Shown: piece after piece, positions 1 through 11,944 of the stretch
Numbering within the stretch: position 1 is the stretch's first letter
How the letters are laid out: every line of letters starts with the position of its first letter
Assembly: GCA_018292915.2 (NCBI GenBank)
Contig: JACVVK020000058.1
Span: forward strand, 1,049,001-1,113,000
Length of the DNA: 64,000 nucleotides
DNA from: Batillaria attramentaria
Taxonomy: Eukaryota > Mollusca > Gastropoda > Batillariidae
Reading direction: 5' to 3'
Made by a program: the position numbers and the translations under genes
The notes under the pieces: generated by a model
The model's database searches: none
What the model saw: only the letters and a program-made list of their open reading frames with translations
What the model was told of the DNA's origin: nothing

Positions 1-58
<58 letters not shown>
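1..58. repeat. (TG)n microsatellite at the window edge
   Basis: A pure TG dinucleotide run opens the window and probably continues to the left of it. It explains no gene. Confidence 0.95.
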
Positions 59-60
<2 letters not shown>

Positions 61-250
61 GGCCTGTTTCTCCGAAAAATACTCAACCGAATGGCTTCAA
101 ATTTTGGGTATCCGAATATATCAAATCTTAGACTAGAGCAACCGAGCGTTTGATGACTGCTGAAGTGATATGGGAGTTATCGCCCTTTTGAGACAAGTTG
201 GTTGTCTCGCGTTTACAGGCTTAATATTTATTTAAATCACTTTTTTTTTC

Positions 251-282
<32 letters not shown>

Positions 283-639
283 GATATCTTGAATACGGAC
301 TCTGAACAGAGTCTCTATCAGGAAATGGCCGCTCTTATATTTTTCATGTAAACCGTACCTCAGTTGACATTGCATGTGAACCCAGTTCAGATGCCTTTAT
401 CCCCGAAAATACTCAACCGATCGATTTCAAATTTGGCGTTTCTTAATTAATCAAGATCTTTGAATAGAGGGCCCGATCCAGGTACGATTGCACACATGAT
501 TTGCGAGTTATTACCCTTTCCGAAAAGTTGGCTTTTGACACTCAGAAGGATAACAGAGTGAGAGCACATCACAGAGGTCTCAATGGAGCACATGCATGTA
601 GACAAGAAGAGAGAGAGAGAGTTTGTGTGTGTCTATGTG

Positions 640-785
640 TGTGCGCGCAATGTCACGTTAGCTCATCCAGGAGCTGCACAAACACGACAATTACTTTTTG
701 TTATTGCACACGTGATGTAACGCAGACAGCTGGTAGCTTAATCAACACTGTAAAAGAATTGTTTTTGTTAATGATGATGTTAGTG
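640..785 (+). repeat. Dispersed repeat, copy 1 (second copy at 2353-2495)
   Basis: About 145 bp beginning at a GCGCGCAATGTCACGTT motif just after a TG-rich tract recurs nearly unchanged at 2353-2495, again after a long TG tract. A second shared block (about 1570-1690 against 2510-2635) follows in the same order. The copies differ by scattered substitutions and are non-coding. They look like pieces of one local duplication, in which the blocks lie farther apart in the first copy. Confidence 0.75.
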
Positions 786-854
786 GTGGCGATACTCACT
801 GATAGCCTTGTTTACGTGTTCTGTGTGCCACAATTTCGCTTTGGGAGGGGGTAG

Positions 855-960
855 GTGGGGAGGGTGGGGGTATCAACTGGTTCAACATTGCACTCGCGGT
901 TGCAACGTCCCTGGTTCGAATCCCGGCGGGGTAAACTCGGAGCAAGACCTGTCTGTCCCT
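855..960 (+). repeat. tRNA-like repeat head
   Basis: A B-box-like string (GGTTCGAATCCC) at about 911-922 lies in a G-rich context ending in GGCGGGGTAAACTC. It resembles the tRNA-derived head of a SINE but has no good cloverleaf, and it differs from the main SINE families of this window. It runs into a TG microsatellite. Confidence 0.4.
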
Positions 961-965
961 CCGTC

Positions 966-967
<2 letters not shown>

Positions 968-1048
<81 letters not shown>
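968..1048. repeat. (TG)n microsatellite
   Basis: About 80 bp of uninterrupted TG dinucleotide. Just downstream, a segment at 1049-1085 is the reverse complement of the segment at about 2050-2090 that precedes the CA tract there. Confidence 0.95.
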
Positions 1049-1053
<5 letters not shown>

Positions 1054-2086
1054 CTTAGAAAAGAATCAGTTAATTTCCCCCTGGAAACAAACAGCAGGGG
1101 TCAAATATTTAAGCTGGCCTTTTTCTCATTGCCCCGTCTTTGGTATCACTTATTGGAAAAGGACGTTAAACTTCAAAACACCCACCCAGCCTTCCCCCAG
1201 AAAACAAAAGTAATGACGACAACAACAACTGCGTTATTTTTTATGCAGCAGACGTTTTATGGTTATGTTTTGGCGGCCGCACAATAATTAGTAATAATTA
1301 GCATGCAGATTGTGATGGGTTTTAATCACAGTCATTAACTCGGGAGTGATGTTATGTCTTTGTTTACAGTTCTGCTCTGTGTGCAGGTTCTCGTGAGAGT
1401 GTACGCAGCGGATACCCTCCACCACCTTCCTTCAACCCCAGCCTCTGTCTGATACACAGTCGTTACCCCCCCCCCCCCACACCCCCTGCCGGCCCTCCCT
1501 CCCCCTTTCCTCTCCCCCCTCCCCTCCCCCTCTTACGAAGAACCTGTCTTACACATGTTTGTACGTTCGATGTAATGGCTCATGTTGATTCTGTTTTTAG
1601 TATTTTACAACATAGACACATAATTATACAGAGAAGAACATGTACTGATATACTGTAGACAAACAAACAAGCGGACTGGGATAAGTGAGTAAGAACTCAA
1701 ACAAATAACAACTCCAAACCATGGCCAAGAGCCTTTCATTCTTCAGGATCGGAGAAGATCAAAAGTGCAAGTTCTGTGTTGCTTCTTACTGGTAGTGACT
1801 GCCAGATCAGTCTGTCACAGCACTATTGGTATTTTTACTTCTGTCGTCTAGATGACAGGTTTCGTAATGTGCCAATAAATTTTAATCCAACTGGGAATTT
1901 GCTGTTCCAACTCTGCTAATTCTACTACTTCTGAATGCTTTGGAATTTGTTGATACACTGAAAATGTACACCCTGGTCATTCATTATGCAGACCAGTAAT
2001 TATATTTCAACTCTCAAGGCAACGATTGTGGGCGTGCGTGCGTGCGTGTTTGTTTTCTGGGGGAAATTAACAGATTCTTTTGTAAG

Positions 2087-2088
<2 letters not shown>

Positions 2089-2158
<70 letters not shown>

Positions 2159-2177
2159 GCGCGCACACACACGCACG

Positions 2178-2238
<61 letters not shown>

Positions 2239-2240
2239 CC

Positions 2241-2275
<35 letters not shown>

Positions 2276-2277
2276 GG

Positions 2278-2356
<79 letters not shown>
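2089..2356. repeat. Compound (CA)n-(CGCA)n-(GA)n-(TG)n microsatellite
   Basis: A CA tract with CGCG interruptions, then a GA/GACA run, then a TG tract, so the two strands carry complementary halves. The four 110-157-codon open frames across it are repeat artefacts. Confidence 0.95.
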
Positions 2357-2361
<5 letters not shown>

Positions 2362-2804
2362 ATGTCACGTTGACTCATCCAGGAGCTGCACAAGCACGAC
2401 AATTACTTTTTGTTATTGCACACGTGATATAACGCAGACAGCTGGTAGCTTTATCAACACTGTAAAAGAACTGTTTATGTTAATGATGATGTTATGTAGT
2501 AATGGCTCATGTTGATTCTATATTTAGTATTTTACAACATAGACACATAATTATACAGAGAAGAACATGTACTGATATACTGTAGACAAACAAACAAGCG
2601 GACTGGGATAAGTGAGTAAGAACTCAAACAAAAACAAAAACAAAAATGAGAGGTAAAAGAAAGGAATACAAAAAGGACAAAAAGTAATTACAGTAATGAC
2701 AAAATATGCACACCAAAATATATGTAAGGACTTGAGGGGGAAGAAAGAGAGAGAGAGAGAGGACAAGGAATGCATGTACAACAATCTCAGGGTGACACGT
2801 CATT

Positions 2805-2900
2805 TCAGCGCCACCAATTCAGCGCGACGACTTTTCAGCGCCGTACTTTTCAGCGCCGTACATTTCAGCGCCGTACATTTCAGCGCCATACAGCGCCTCC
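2805..2900. repeat. Short tandem repeat, unit TTTCAGCGCCGTAC
   Basis: About six imperfect copies of a 14-15 bp unit (TTTCAGCGCCGTACA and variants). Nothing suggests a gene. Confidence 0.8.
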
Positions 2901-3169
2901 CCCTCCGAGTGAATAGCCGGGGGCTTGGTGGGGGCGAGGGGGTGGCTGTTAGCGGCGTCCTTTTGATTGCTTTGCAATCAGTACGAGGTCTGTAGGAAGC
3001 AGTCAGCTTTGTGTTTGCAGTAATACCTTGGGACAATGTAAATCGAACTTGAGTGAAACCAGTCATACAGTGCTATTGTAGTAACAGTCGCTATGGAGAC
3101 CATTTACATTTAAACTTAGACATTTGTCCAGTGATTCCATGTCTATAACTATCTTTTTCAACTCGGTGT

Positions 3170-3850
3170 TTTTTTCAATCTGGTAAAAGTATAGCACAGT
3201 CAGGTAGACAGTTTTCCAGTCTATATTTATAGATATGGAATTTAGCCAGTAAGATTATCAAGTCAAATATACTGATTGTTCTTAAGTTTTGGTCGATACC
3301 AAAGATTGCTAAACGTTCAGACAAGATGGGTGTTCTACACTGATCACAGTTCTCACACATGCAAGTCTGAACAGTTTTCTAAAAGTGTTGAGCAAAGATA
3401 CAACCCCAGAACAAATGAGTTAATGTTTCCTCTTCTGAGCCACAAAATGTACATGGAGCAGAATAAGAATCTTTTTGCTGGAAATAAACGGTGATTTAAT
3501 CTTACATGGAACCATCGTAGTTGAGTATCTGGGGTTGTTTTGAAAGGTTTGACAAAAATCAACTTCCATTCGGGCAGTGAATCAAAATGTTGTTTCCACT
3601 TAGAGATACACGGAGGATTAGACCTTAGAAAGGAATTTTAGAAACGACAGCCCCAAAATGGTTCCTGTTTTGCATACATCGAAATGGTTCTGGACACTGT
3701 TATAAGCCTGCGAACGACTGTGAGCTTAGAAGATCTGCAGAATGTACCTTCAAATGTTTCCCTATCCATCCCATTATGCTTAGCCGCCCATTCTACAACA
3801 GAGTGTTTGTAGACATTTGCATGTAATAACAACTTGTTTTACTGGTTGCT
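3170..3850 (-). pseudogene. Decayed non-LTR retrotransposon fragment
   Basis: Minus-strand frames broken by shifts encode fragments such as LRWFHVRLNHRLFPAKRFLF and FWGCRF. They resemble the end of a LINE ORF2 protein, where a conserved RxNHRxxPTKxxL-type segment precedes a C-x2-C...H...FWxC zinc-knuckle-like motif. The frame breaks between these pieces show an old, inactive copy. The family assignment rests on motif memory only. Confidence 0.5.
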
Positions 3851-4217
3851 GAGCGGGACACGATCTGGCTTTTTGTTCTGTTTCTCGTGGATTTTTTTTT
3901 TTTTTTTTTGTTTTGTATAGAGCTGCAGATTTATGAAAGAATTAAGGAAATTAAAAAAGACTTTGAAGGAGACGTAAGCGATTTTCTTTTCAAATTTGTA
4001 AAAGGCTAATACAGTCACATGGTTAAACTAGATATTTGTAGCTGCACAAACCTACAACATATTCCTGCGTTTAACGGACGTGTTTTCCACATATTATCAT
4101 TGTTTACCTTCCCGCCTCTCAATTTCCACGTAAAATTTGTATGTGCAAGAAAATTTTGCACCTTTTTCTATCAGCTGTATGTCAAAACAAACTGTCAGTT
4201 AGTGACGTATGAAGCCG

Positions 4218-4375
4218 TAGGAAGCCGGAGTAACCGGCGAGAGCCCCCGACGATCGGCCCGAATGAACGGTGCCACATACGAGAAGGAACAATTGTTTGC
4301 CCCGAGTGGGACTCGAACCCCTGATCTCTCGCATTGGTGACAAGTTTCTTAACCACTAGACCACTGACCGCCTCC
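4218..4375 (-). repeat. tRNA-headed SINE, family 3
   Basis: On the minus strand the head reads GGCGGTCAGTGGTCTAGTGG and later GGGGTTCGAGTCCCACTC, which are A-box-like and B-box-like RNA polymerase III promoter strings. Near-identical copies lie at 21625-21785 and 39268-39385. The repetition and a body of different sequence argue against a true tRNA gene. Confidence 0.75.
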
Positions 4376-4706
4376 GGCAAGCAACAAACGCGGTTTCTGC
4401 TAATTACCATCAGACGCTTGAAGAGTTATTCAATTTCTTGTTGTTTTCCCTTTCAGTATTGATAAGGCCATTGGTCGGTTGTGAATTGCAGGAAGTTGAA
4501 AAGAAGCCATATGCTACCACCGCGAAACAGGGAAACATGCAAGCATGAACACACTAAATGCATCTGAATACAATATTATGTAACCAGCAGTACATTGTAC
4601 AAACCCATGTGTCAAACGTGACCTTCCCTATACAGTGCTTCAAACTGATGCTGTTTGCAATGGTGATAGGCGAAATCACGCACCGCACGTCCACAAGTGT
4701 TATTTC

Positions 4707-4931
4707 ATTGGCTGATAATGTCTGCCTATCACAAGCTTGTTCTTATTCTACTCATTACATATCTCTTAGTGCAGCTTTGTGTCCGCTCACCTCATTGGAT
4801 ATTTCGTCCTGCCAAGGACACGCTACCTCAAAAAGCACACGCGCAACTTGGTGGAAAAGTTACAATGGCTATCTGCCAACCAATCAGACGTTGCAGACGT
4901 CTGATAACATCAGCCTGGGAGTTGTATATAA
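4707..4931 (+). promoter_or_regulatory. CCAAT/TATA promoter, probably of MACPF gene 1
   Basis: A TATATAA box lies at 4925-4931. A CCAATCAG box lies about 40 bp upstream (4880-4887), and inverted CCAAT boxes (ATTGG) lie at 4707-4711 and 4795-4799. A transcript starting 25-35 bp past the TATA box would enter a short leader that ends in a consensus donor at 5016. It is the only obvious plus-strand promoter upstream of the MACPF copy 1 start at 7674, so I assign it to that gene. The assignment is inference, because about 2.6 kb of intron would separate them. Confidence 0.55.
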
Positions 4932-4954
4932 CCTGGGACATTCTGAGTGAACCT

Positions 4955-5015
4955 TCATCCTCGGCTGCCACTGAGGACAACTGGACACCAGTCTACACAG
5001 TCTACAGCTCTTCTG
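4955..5015 (+). other. Probable 5' non-coding exon of MACPF gene 1
   Basis: This lies about 25-30 bp beyond the TATA box and ends CTTCTG|GTAAGC, a good donor. No start codon in it opens a significant frame. It would splice to an acceptor ending CTACAG at 7631, 42 bp before the coding start at 7674, perhaps through a further small exon at 6460-6528. The exact transcription start is not visible. Confidence 0.45.
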
Positions 5016-5261
5016 GTAAGCTTCTTTTTTTGATAATACTTTGTAAGACATGTCTATCTCTGTCGCTGGGCTGGAGGACGAAGCAGTGAAAGCCTGCTGC
5101 CGCTAAGCGCTATATTATGTGCAAACCTCCTCCCTCCTATTAGGATTTCTGTTTACCACGTCCCCGGCCACAGCCTACTCTTCTTCGAAAGGTGGACGTG
5201 GGATTTTTAGCGTGCCAGTTTGATATTTGTGCGTGCGTGTGTACACACTGAAGGGGCAGGC

Positions 5262-5385
5262 ACCGAGTCTGCACGTGATTTGGAAAGGAAAACTCCATCC
5301 AAATTCCTGTCCACCAGGGAATCGAACCTCGCAGCTCAGGGTTCGAAGTCGGATACCTTAACCATTAGACCAAATGCCCTACGGT
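5262..5385 (-). repeat. tRNA-headed SINE, family 4
   Basis: On the minus strand: GGGCATTTGGTCTAATGG (A-box region) and GAGGTTCGATTCCCTGG (B-box region), followed by a non-tRNA body. It is one copy only and differs from the other SINE heads. Confidence 0.55.
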
Positions 5386-5814
5386 TACCATCACATGGTC
5401 GTATGTAGGGAGATTTCTGTTTTGGAACAGTTCCGTATGTAAATGTGCCGGTAAGCTCGAAACAGTCCATCTTAGACATTCGTAGAGCTCTGAATGCACC
5501 ACACTGACATTTGATGGCCGTCCGATCGAGGAAAACTCAGCCGCCCGTGAATGACATCCATCGTGTTTCCTCTTGTCGGCTGCTCGAAATCAGTGGTCGT
5601 TGTGACACTGTCACCCGCTATTGTGCGTTTTAATTGACTTCAAGCAGCGGATCGCGTCTGTCTGTGCCCGTACTTGCCGAACATGTTCTAGTGGGGTCAT
5701 GCTGAACACGCTGAAAAAGCTGAGGACGACCTGTTAGCTTAAAAGTCTTTGAGTTAGAGCCTTTAAGTGCCTCATTTACCCTTCATACACGGCAATTTAT
5801 TTGAATTATTCAGG

Positions 5815-5985
5815 GGAGCCGGGTTGGCCGAATGGTAGCGCTTATGACTTTCAATGCTCGGGTCGTGAGTTCGATTCCCGGCTGGGGCCAAATATTTGTG
5901 CTGGCCTTTTCTCGTTGCCCCGTCTTTGATATCACCCATACGTGGTGGAAAAGGAGGTTAAACTCCAAAACTCCCACCCATCTTG
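5815..5985 (+). repeat. tRNA-headed SINE, family 1
   Basis: The head begins GGGGAGCCGGGTTGGCCGAA and has a B box GTGAGTTCGATTCCCGGC. The constant body (CGTTGCCCCGTCTTTGATAT, then GTGGTGGAAAAGG) ends near GTTAAACTCC. This is the commonest interspersed family here, with at least thirteen copies in both orientations. Confidence 0.85.
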
Positions 5986-6459
5986 TTTGAATTATTCTCT
6001 TCTTTTCTGTTTACATTTTTTGTTTGTTTGTTTGTTTGTTCGTTTGTTTGTTGTTGTTGTTTTTTTTTTTTTTTTGGGGGGGTGGGTGGGGGGGTAGATT
6101 AATTTGTTTATTTATTCATTCATTTGAATGCGGCCGTACCTGAGCATTTTAGGAACTATTTGATGTTTCCACCAAACCTCACGCGATGCATAACATTTGT
6201 GAGCTTACGCATTCTTCCGTAGTCATCTCAATGGTTGATAATCTCATACACAACCTGTAGTTTCAAATGAGGAATAGTCCACGACATAGCGACACGCTCG
6301 ACACAACATTTTAGATTTTACCACGGCTACATTCAACCGTCCGCCTCCCCTATCCTCCAACCCTCCCCTCCTCCACCCCCTCCCTCTCACCCGAAAAACT
6401 CAAAAACAAAGAAGCAGGAAAGAGTCTTGCAGTTTCTCTTTTTCTTCTTTCTGTCACAG

Positions 6460-6528
6460 GTTCATTTTGGCTGCCCAAGAACCATCTTGGCTTGCAGAAG
6501 CAAAATCAGTCCGGAAAATGGAATCAAA
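6460..6528 (+). other. Candidate small exon (5' leader of MACPF gene 1)
   Basis: A strong polypyrimidine tract and CTGTCACAG acceptor at 6459 precede 69 bp that end in GAATCAAA|GTAAGTGA, an excellent donor. It contains an ATG near its end. If spliced between the leader at 4955-5015 and the acceptor at 7631, it would add a short upstream open frame that overlaps the main start out of frame. The splice signals are visible; its use is unproven. Confidence 0.35.
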
Positions 6529-6717
6529 GTAAGTGATTGTTTTTCCCTCCACCCTGCTAGTATGTGCCGTTATCTTATCACTTTTTTGTGCCTTGAGTTG
6601 AGAATGTTCTGTGACCGCATCAAACAAAATGTATGGGTTATACGTCTTACTAGTGTACAAAAGAGAATAAGCTTCGTGTCACAAGCACAACTAACATGCA
6701 TTACTCCACAGCTTTAT

Positions 6718-7243
6718 TAAGCCAATCGAGGGTACCCTGCCATCGATACAGATAGAAAGAAGAGGGGTAGGACGTTCCGGCAGGGAACAATCGACTATTC
6801 CGACAGATACGCGTGATTTGTCTGTCGGAGTATTGGTTTACTGTTGACTGTCTGCACTGACTTGTCAATCAGAACCTGTCTACATGTCAGTTAAGTCACT
6901 TCTGTGACACAGTGGCAAGGGAAGGGACTCCACACAGTGAAATATAAAGGGATATTAACACAGTGAAATATAAAGGGATATTAACACTGAAATATAAAGG
7001 GATATTAACACTGAAATATAAAGGGATATTAACACGGTGAAATACAACAGCTGCCTTAATCGACATTTAGCCAGATTCTGATTGACAAGTCAGTGCATGC
7101 AGTCACAGTACACAAAACTCCAACAGACAAATCACACGTGTCAGATTGACGGCGTATTAAATGGTTCCCCGTCAGAACGATCTATCTCTCTTCTTGCTGT
7201 CTGTATCGATGGCAGTGAACTCTCGCTTTGCTTGACAAAGCTA
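6718..7243. mobile_element. Foldback-type element with internal tandem repeat
   Basis: Two arms of roughly 180-200 bp are imperfect reverse complements. The left arm starts CTGCCATCGATACAGATAG (from 6737) and the right arm ends CTGTATCGATGGCAG (to 7215); further in, CACTGACTTGTCAATCAGA is mirrored at about 7077-7096. Between them, about 25-bp units containing GAAATATAAAGGGATATTA repeat four times (about 6930-7045). No coding capacity is seen. It lies in the inferred 5' leader intron of MACPF gene 1. Confidence 0.7.
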
Positions 7244-7379
7244 TTGTGAGCGATGGCAACGCACAGTAAGTCCGTGACGTCTTTTAATTTAATTTTTTTT
7301 TTTTTTTTTTTTTTTGGGGGGGGGGGGGCACTAGTACGCCAACGTCCTTTATCTTGAAATCACCCGTTTTTCCGCCAAG

Positions 7380-7535
7380 GGGTGCCGGGATAGCCGAATG
7401 GTAGAGCGTTGGACTTTCAATGCTCGGGCCGTGAGTTCGAATCCCGACTGGGGCCACCTATTTGTGCTAACTTTTCTTCTTTTTTTTTTGTCTCGTTACC
7501 CCGTGGTGGAAATGACGTTAAACTCGCAAACTCCT
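7380..7535 (+). repeat. tRNA-headed SINE, family 1
   Basis: The head has GCCGGGATAGCCGAATGG and a B box GTGAGTTCGAATCCCG; the body is shortened but ends with the GTGGTGGAAA...GTTAAACTC signature. It lies about 140 bp upstream of the coding start of MACPF gene 1. Confidence 0.85.
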
Positions 7536-7673
7536 GCCCCAACCTTTCTCCATCAAATAGCGTATTGTGCCGTTGGAAGACAGAAAGTAATCAGATCTGT
7601 TACCAAGAAGAATTAGAGAGTATGGCTACAGACCTGAAGGCTACATGTTAATTAACCTACTGACTATATCTCT

Positions 7674-8723
7674 ATGGCTGTCAGCTCCCGGCACCTAGTG
7701 CTTTCAGCACTACTTCTGGCACTGTCGGCAACTGGAACAACGGCCAGATTGTGCTCTGACACCGTTCCTGGGTTGGACAGACAGACGCGTGGTGTTGACG
7801 TCTCTAAACTTGACCTGATGCCTCTCGAAGTGATGCACGCTGAAGATGGATTCCGAGGTCGGGTTGTTGACTACACGTGCGACGAGGGAAAGACAAAGAC
7901 GGTAGACGGTGTAAGTTGTTTTTGTCATTTGTCATTGGTACAGGTTACAGTCCCATGCTGGAGTAATGGATGAGGTGTATTGTATGGTTCTCATTGTTTC
8001 CTTTTGGGAATGGGATTGTTAATTCTGAAAAGCTAATGCAAAAATGTAATTTTTACTGGAAATCTTTCAGTCACTAGAAACCATGATCTGCACCGTTCTG
8101 GCGTCTGGCGGGAAGGCCTACGCCTTGATGTGGCTTTTACTGGTGTGCAGTGGCTAGTTCTTTTTAACCAGTCTTATCATACCAGGGGTGTTCGCGCTCA
8201 GGCTCTTAACAGTTAAGGTGCCTATTTCATATCGTGTATCCGTATGTACACGATGGAGAGACAGGCATCGTAGACGAGTCTGCATGTCAGTTTGACACAA
8301 TTTGATCGAAACAATCCCACCAAAACCCCACAGGAGAGCTGGTCTAGTTTGGGGGAAAAGCGCGTAGTCCTCTTTTCATGTTACCTACACGTGTCTCATT
8401 TGTCATAATATGGATATACCCATTGCCTAATTGATTACATGAATTCCAATGTTCAATTCTATTCAGATATAGCCGCATGGTCTTGCTTTCCGTATCAATG
8501 GGCTTTGTAGTTCTAGGTGTACCCACTTTAGCTGTGGACCAAGATATGAAGGACCTTCGTTGAAACAAAATTATAAGTCTTTGTTATTTATTTGAAACCA
8601 CAGTGGAAGCTGAAGAAAATGAATTTTAAACTTTCAAATGTGGGCAAAGAAACGTTAGTTTTCGCCTAGTTTATTGGTTCACTTTTTAGCCACGTGTCTC
8701 AGTTTTCATACGGATGTGTTTGC

Positions 8724-8799
<76 letters not shown>

Positions 8800-11700
8800 C
8801 AAACAACAACAACAACAACAACCCGTTAGTTTCATTCAACTTTTTGTTCTGTTGGAAACGCTAAGTGTGTGAGTCTGGTTCTTATAATTTGGCTGTAAAT
8901 AATAAAAAATAAAAAAATACACGGGACCATCAACTTTTTTTTCTGTTCCCAATTTGTGTATAATTATGATGTACCAAACTTCAAGAGATCGTCCTAAATT
9001 TCTGTCGGTGTATCATCCACCCTTACGTCGCAAGGGGGTTTGTCCCGAAGGTTTAGTTAAGCCCTAACTAACTGACTAACTAACTAACTAACCTGATGGT
9101 TCAGGTGTTTGGTCTCCAGAACCTGAGGTACCAGGTTTGAAATCCTTTTTTGGGCAAAACTTTAGTTAGGGTTTCTTTTTTCCCCCTCAGGGGATTTTCC
9201 CCCATCTATTTGAGTCAAGTTCACGTGCAGACTCGTAAAAAGGGGGGGAGGGAGGGGGTAGGAGGAAGTGGGGTAAGGGGGGGGGGGGTAAGAAAAGGTG
9301 TCACCATAAAAAGTTCAAATAACTATGACATAGGGGTATCTCCAACAATGTGTACTAGTGTGTTAAACAGACACCCGCTTTGTTATGTTACAGACCAGAT
9401 ACAGTGTTCCTGACCAAGTGTCCCTAGTGGACAACATCCCTTCAGGTTCTCTCAGCACCACTGCCACTAAGATGACGTCATCCAGTGAAACCAGAAACGC
9501 GCTTTCTGTTAACGCAGGCGTTGACGTAGACGCCAAGAAATTTGCGTTTTCCTCTAGCGTGACGTACAGCAAGACTCAGTCGTCAGTGCTGAAGAAAGAA
9601 AAGAGAGTTCACAGCATGGCTGCCTCATTCTCCAGTCGCCAGATGGACCTCAAGCACAGCAACACCCTTACACTGGGAGCAAGCGCACAGGTTTGACAAT
9701 CTGCTTCATCTTCATTTTCGTCCTCGTACACCTCCTTCTCGTCTTTTGTCTCCTCTTCTTCCTCCTTCTCCTTCTGCTTTGTCGTCTTTCTCCTCTTTCT
9801 CCTGCTTTTGCTTCTCCTCCCCTGTCCTTTCTCATCCCCTGTTCCTGCTACTCTCTTTCGCCTTTTTCTTTTCCTCCTGCTTCTCCTGCTGTTCCTCCTT
9901 CTTTCTCTCCTCCTTCTCCTGTTACTGATCCTTCTTTCGCTCCTCCTTCTCCTCCTTCTTTCTCTCCTCCATTTCCTTCTCTTTTATCTCCTTTTCCTTC
10001 TTTCTCTCCTCCTTTTCCGTCTTTTTTCTCTCCTCCGTCTTTTTCCCTCTAGTACTCCTCCTGTTTTTCCCCCTTCTCCTGCAGTTGCACCTTTTTCTCC
10101 CATTCTCCTGCTATTCCTCCTTCTTGCCATCTTCCTTCTCCTGCTGTTCCTCCTTCGTTTTCTCCTCCTCCTGCTATTCCTCCTTTTTCTCCTCCTTCTC
10201 CTGCTATTCATCCTTCTTGCTCTCCTCCTTCTCCTGCTATTCCTCCTTCTTTTTCTCCTCCTTCTCTTGCTGTTCCTCCTTTTTCTCCTCCTTCTCCTGC
10301 TGTTCCTCCTTTGTTTTCTCCTTCTCCTGCTATTCCTCCTTTTTCTCCTCCTTCTCCTGCTATTCCTCCTTTTTCTCCTCCTTCTCCTGCTATTCCTCCT
10401 TCGTTTTCTCCTTCTCCTGCTATTCCTCCTTTTTCTCCTCCTTGTCCTGCTGTTCCTCCTTTTTCTCCTCCTTCTCCTGCTGTTCCTCCTTTGTTTTCTC
10501 CTTCTCCTGCTATTCCTCCTTTTTCTCCTCCTTGTCCTGCTATTCATCCTTCTTGCTCTCCTCCTTCTCCTGCTATTCCTCCTTCTTTTTCTCCTCCTTC
10601 TCCTGCTATTCCTCCTTCTTTTTCTCCTCCTTCTCCTGCTATTCCTCCTTCGTTTTCTCCTCCTCCTGCTATTCCTCCTTTTTCTCCTCCTTGTCCTGCT
10701 ATTCATCCTTTTTCTCCTCCTTGTCCTGCTATTCCTCCTTTTTCTCCTCCTTGTCCTGCTATTCATCCTTTTTCTCCTCCTTGTCCTGCTATTCCTCCTT
10801 TTTCTCCTCCTTCTCCTGCTATTCCTCCTTTTTCTCCTCCTTCTCCTGCTGTTCCTCCTTTTTCTCCTCCTTGTCCTGCTATTCATCCTTTTTCTCCTCC
10901 TTGTCCTGCTATTCCTCCTTTTTCTCCTCCTTCTCCTGCTATTCCTCCTTTTTCTCCTCCTCCTGCTATTCATCCTTTTTCTCCTCCTTGTCCTGCTATT
11001 CATCCTTTTTCTCCTCCTTGTCCTGCTATTCCTCCTTTTTCTCCTCCTTGTCCTGCTATTCCTCCTTTTTCTCCTCCTTGTCCTGCTATTCATCCTTTTT
11101 CTCCTCCTTCTCCTGCTAGTCCTCCTTTTTCTCCTCTCCTTTTGCTATTCATCCTTCTTTTTCTCCTCCTTCTTTTGCTAGTTCTCCTTCTTTCTCTCCT
11201 CCTTCTCTTGCTACTCCTCACCCTCGTTTTTCTCGACACCCCCCCCCCCCCATTCCAATTTCTCCTTCCCCAACTCCCTTTTCTTCTTGTTTGTTCTTCT
11301 CTTCGTGTTTTAATTTTCTCCTCCTCCCACTCCTTCTGTTCACACCCCCCCCCCCCTTCCTTTTTTTTCTTCTCTTCGTCTCCGTACATTTCTACCCCTT
11401 CTCCATTCTCTTCTCCTCTTCCACTGTTTCTACTCTTCCTTTGAGCTGCCGACAAACCAACCTTAAAGATCTAAGCTCCCAACAAAAAGCTTTCCGAAGT
11501 GTGTCACAGTTACAGAGTTTTCAGGGTCCCTGAAACCTCAATAAAAGCCAAGGGCTACCTGATTTCACAGCTCAGTTTGCGTTTTGACGCTGAGCGAGAA
11601 AGATCGTGCAGCACTCAACACCCCGGCGGTAGACACTGTAGCGATGTGCCTCGCTCACTGACCAAAAGCCAAATAATGTCACGGCAAACTCGTCCTCGGT

Positions 11701-11913
11701 TTTATAAGGGTCCCCGAAGCGCTGAAAACTCTGCAACTGTGACAGAGTTGCCTGGATTATGCACAGTCGAAGGAGTCGCAGTTTTAAAAACGCAATGTTT
11801 GCCGCTTTTTGCTGAGATTGCAGACCGTTAATATGCAGAGGACGAATGCCAGTGTTGTTGTAATCATTCTTTTTCCCACCCACTGGCCATGGAGAGGACG
11901 ACTATCAGCGTCG

Positions 11914-11944
<31 letters not shown>

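Larger units (their letters stand above)
59..4650. other. Region upstream of the first gene, repeats only
   Basis: I see no convincing gene here. The stretch holds poly-T/poly-G runs, several CA/TG microsatellites, two copies of a block (about 640-785 and 2353-2495), two copies of another (about 1570-1690 and 2510-2635), a short tandem repeat near 2805-2900, a decayed LINE fragment (3170-3850) and a tRNA-headed SINE (4218-4375). The open frames are mostly dinucleotide repeats translated in several frames. Confidence 0.7.

Noticed and set aside
2000..2515. Overlapping frames of 111-157 codons, Cys-Val or His-Thr rich
   Set aside because: Pure translation of CA/TG microsatellites; the same applies to frames at 17069-17528, 24774-25188, 37493-37831 and 60073-60276.
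9808..11181. Open frames of 344-457 codons (Leu/Phe-rich, Ser/Cys-rich, Pro-rich, and Arg-rich on the other strand)
   Set aside because: They are six views of one 30-bp pyrimidine minisatellite; a unit divisible by three keeps all frames open. No start context, domain or splice signal supports coding.
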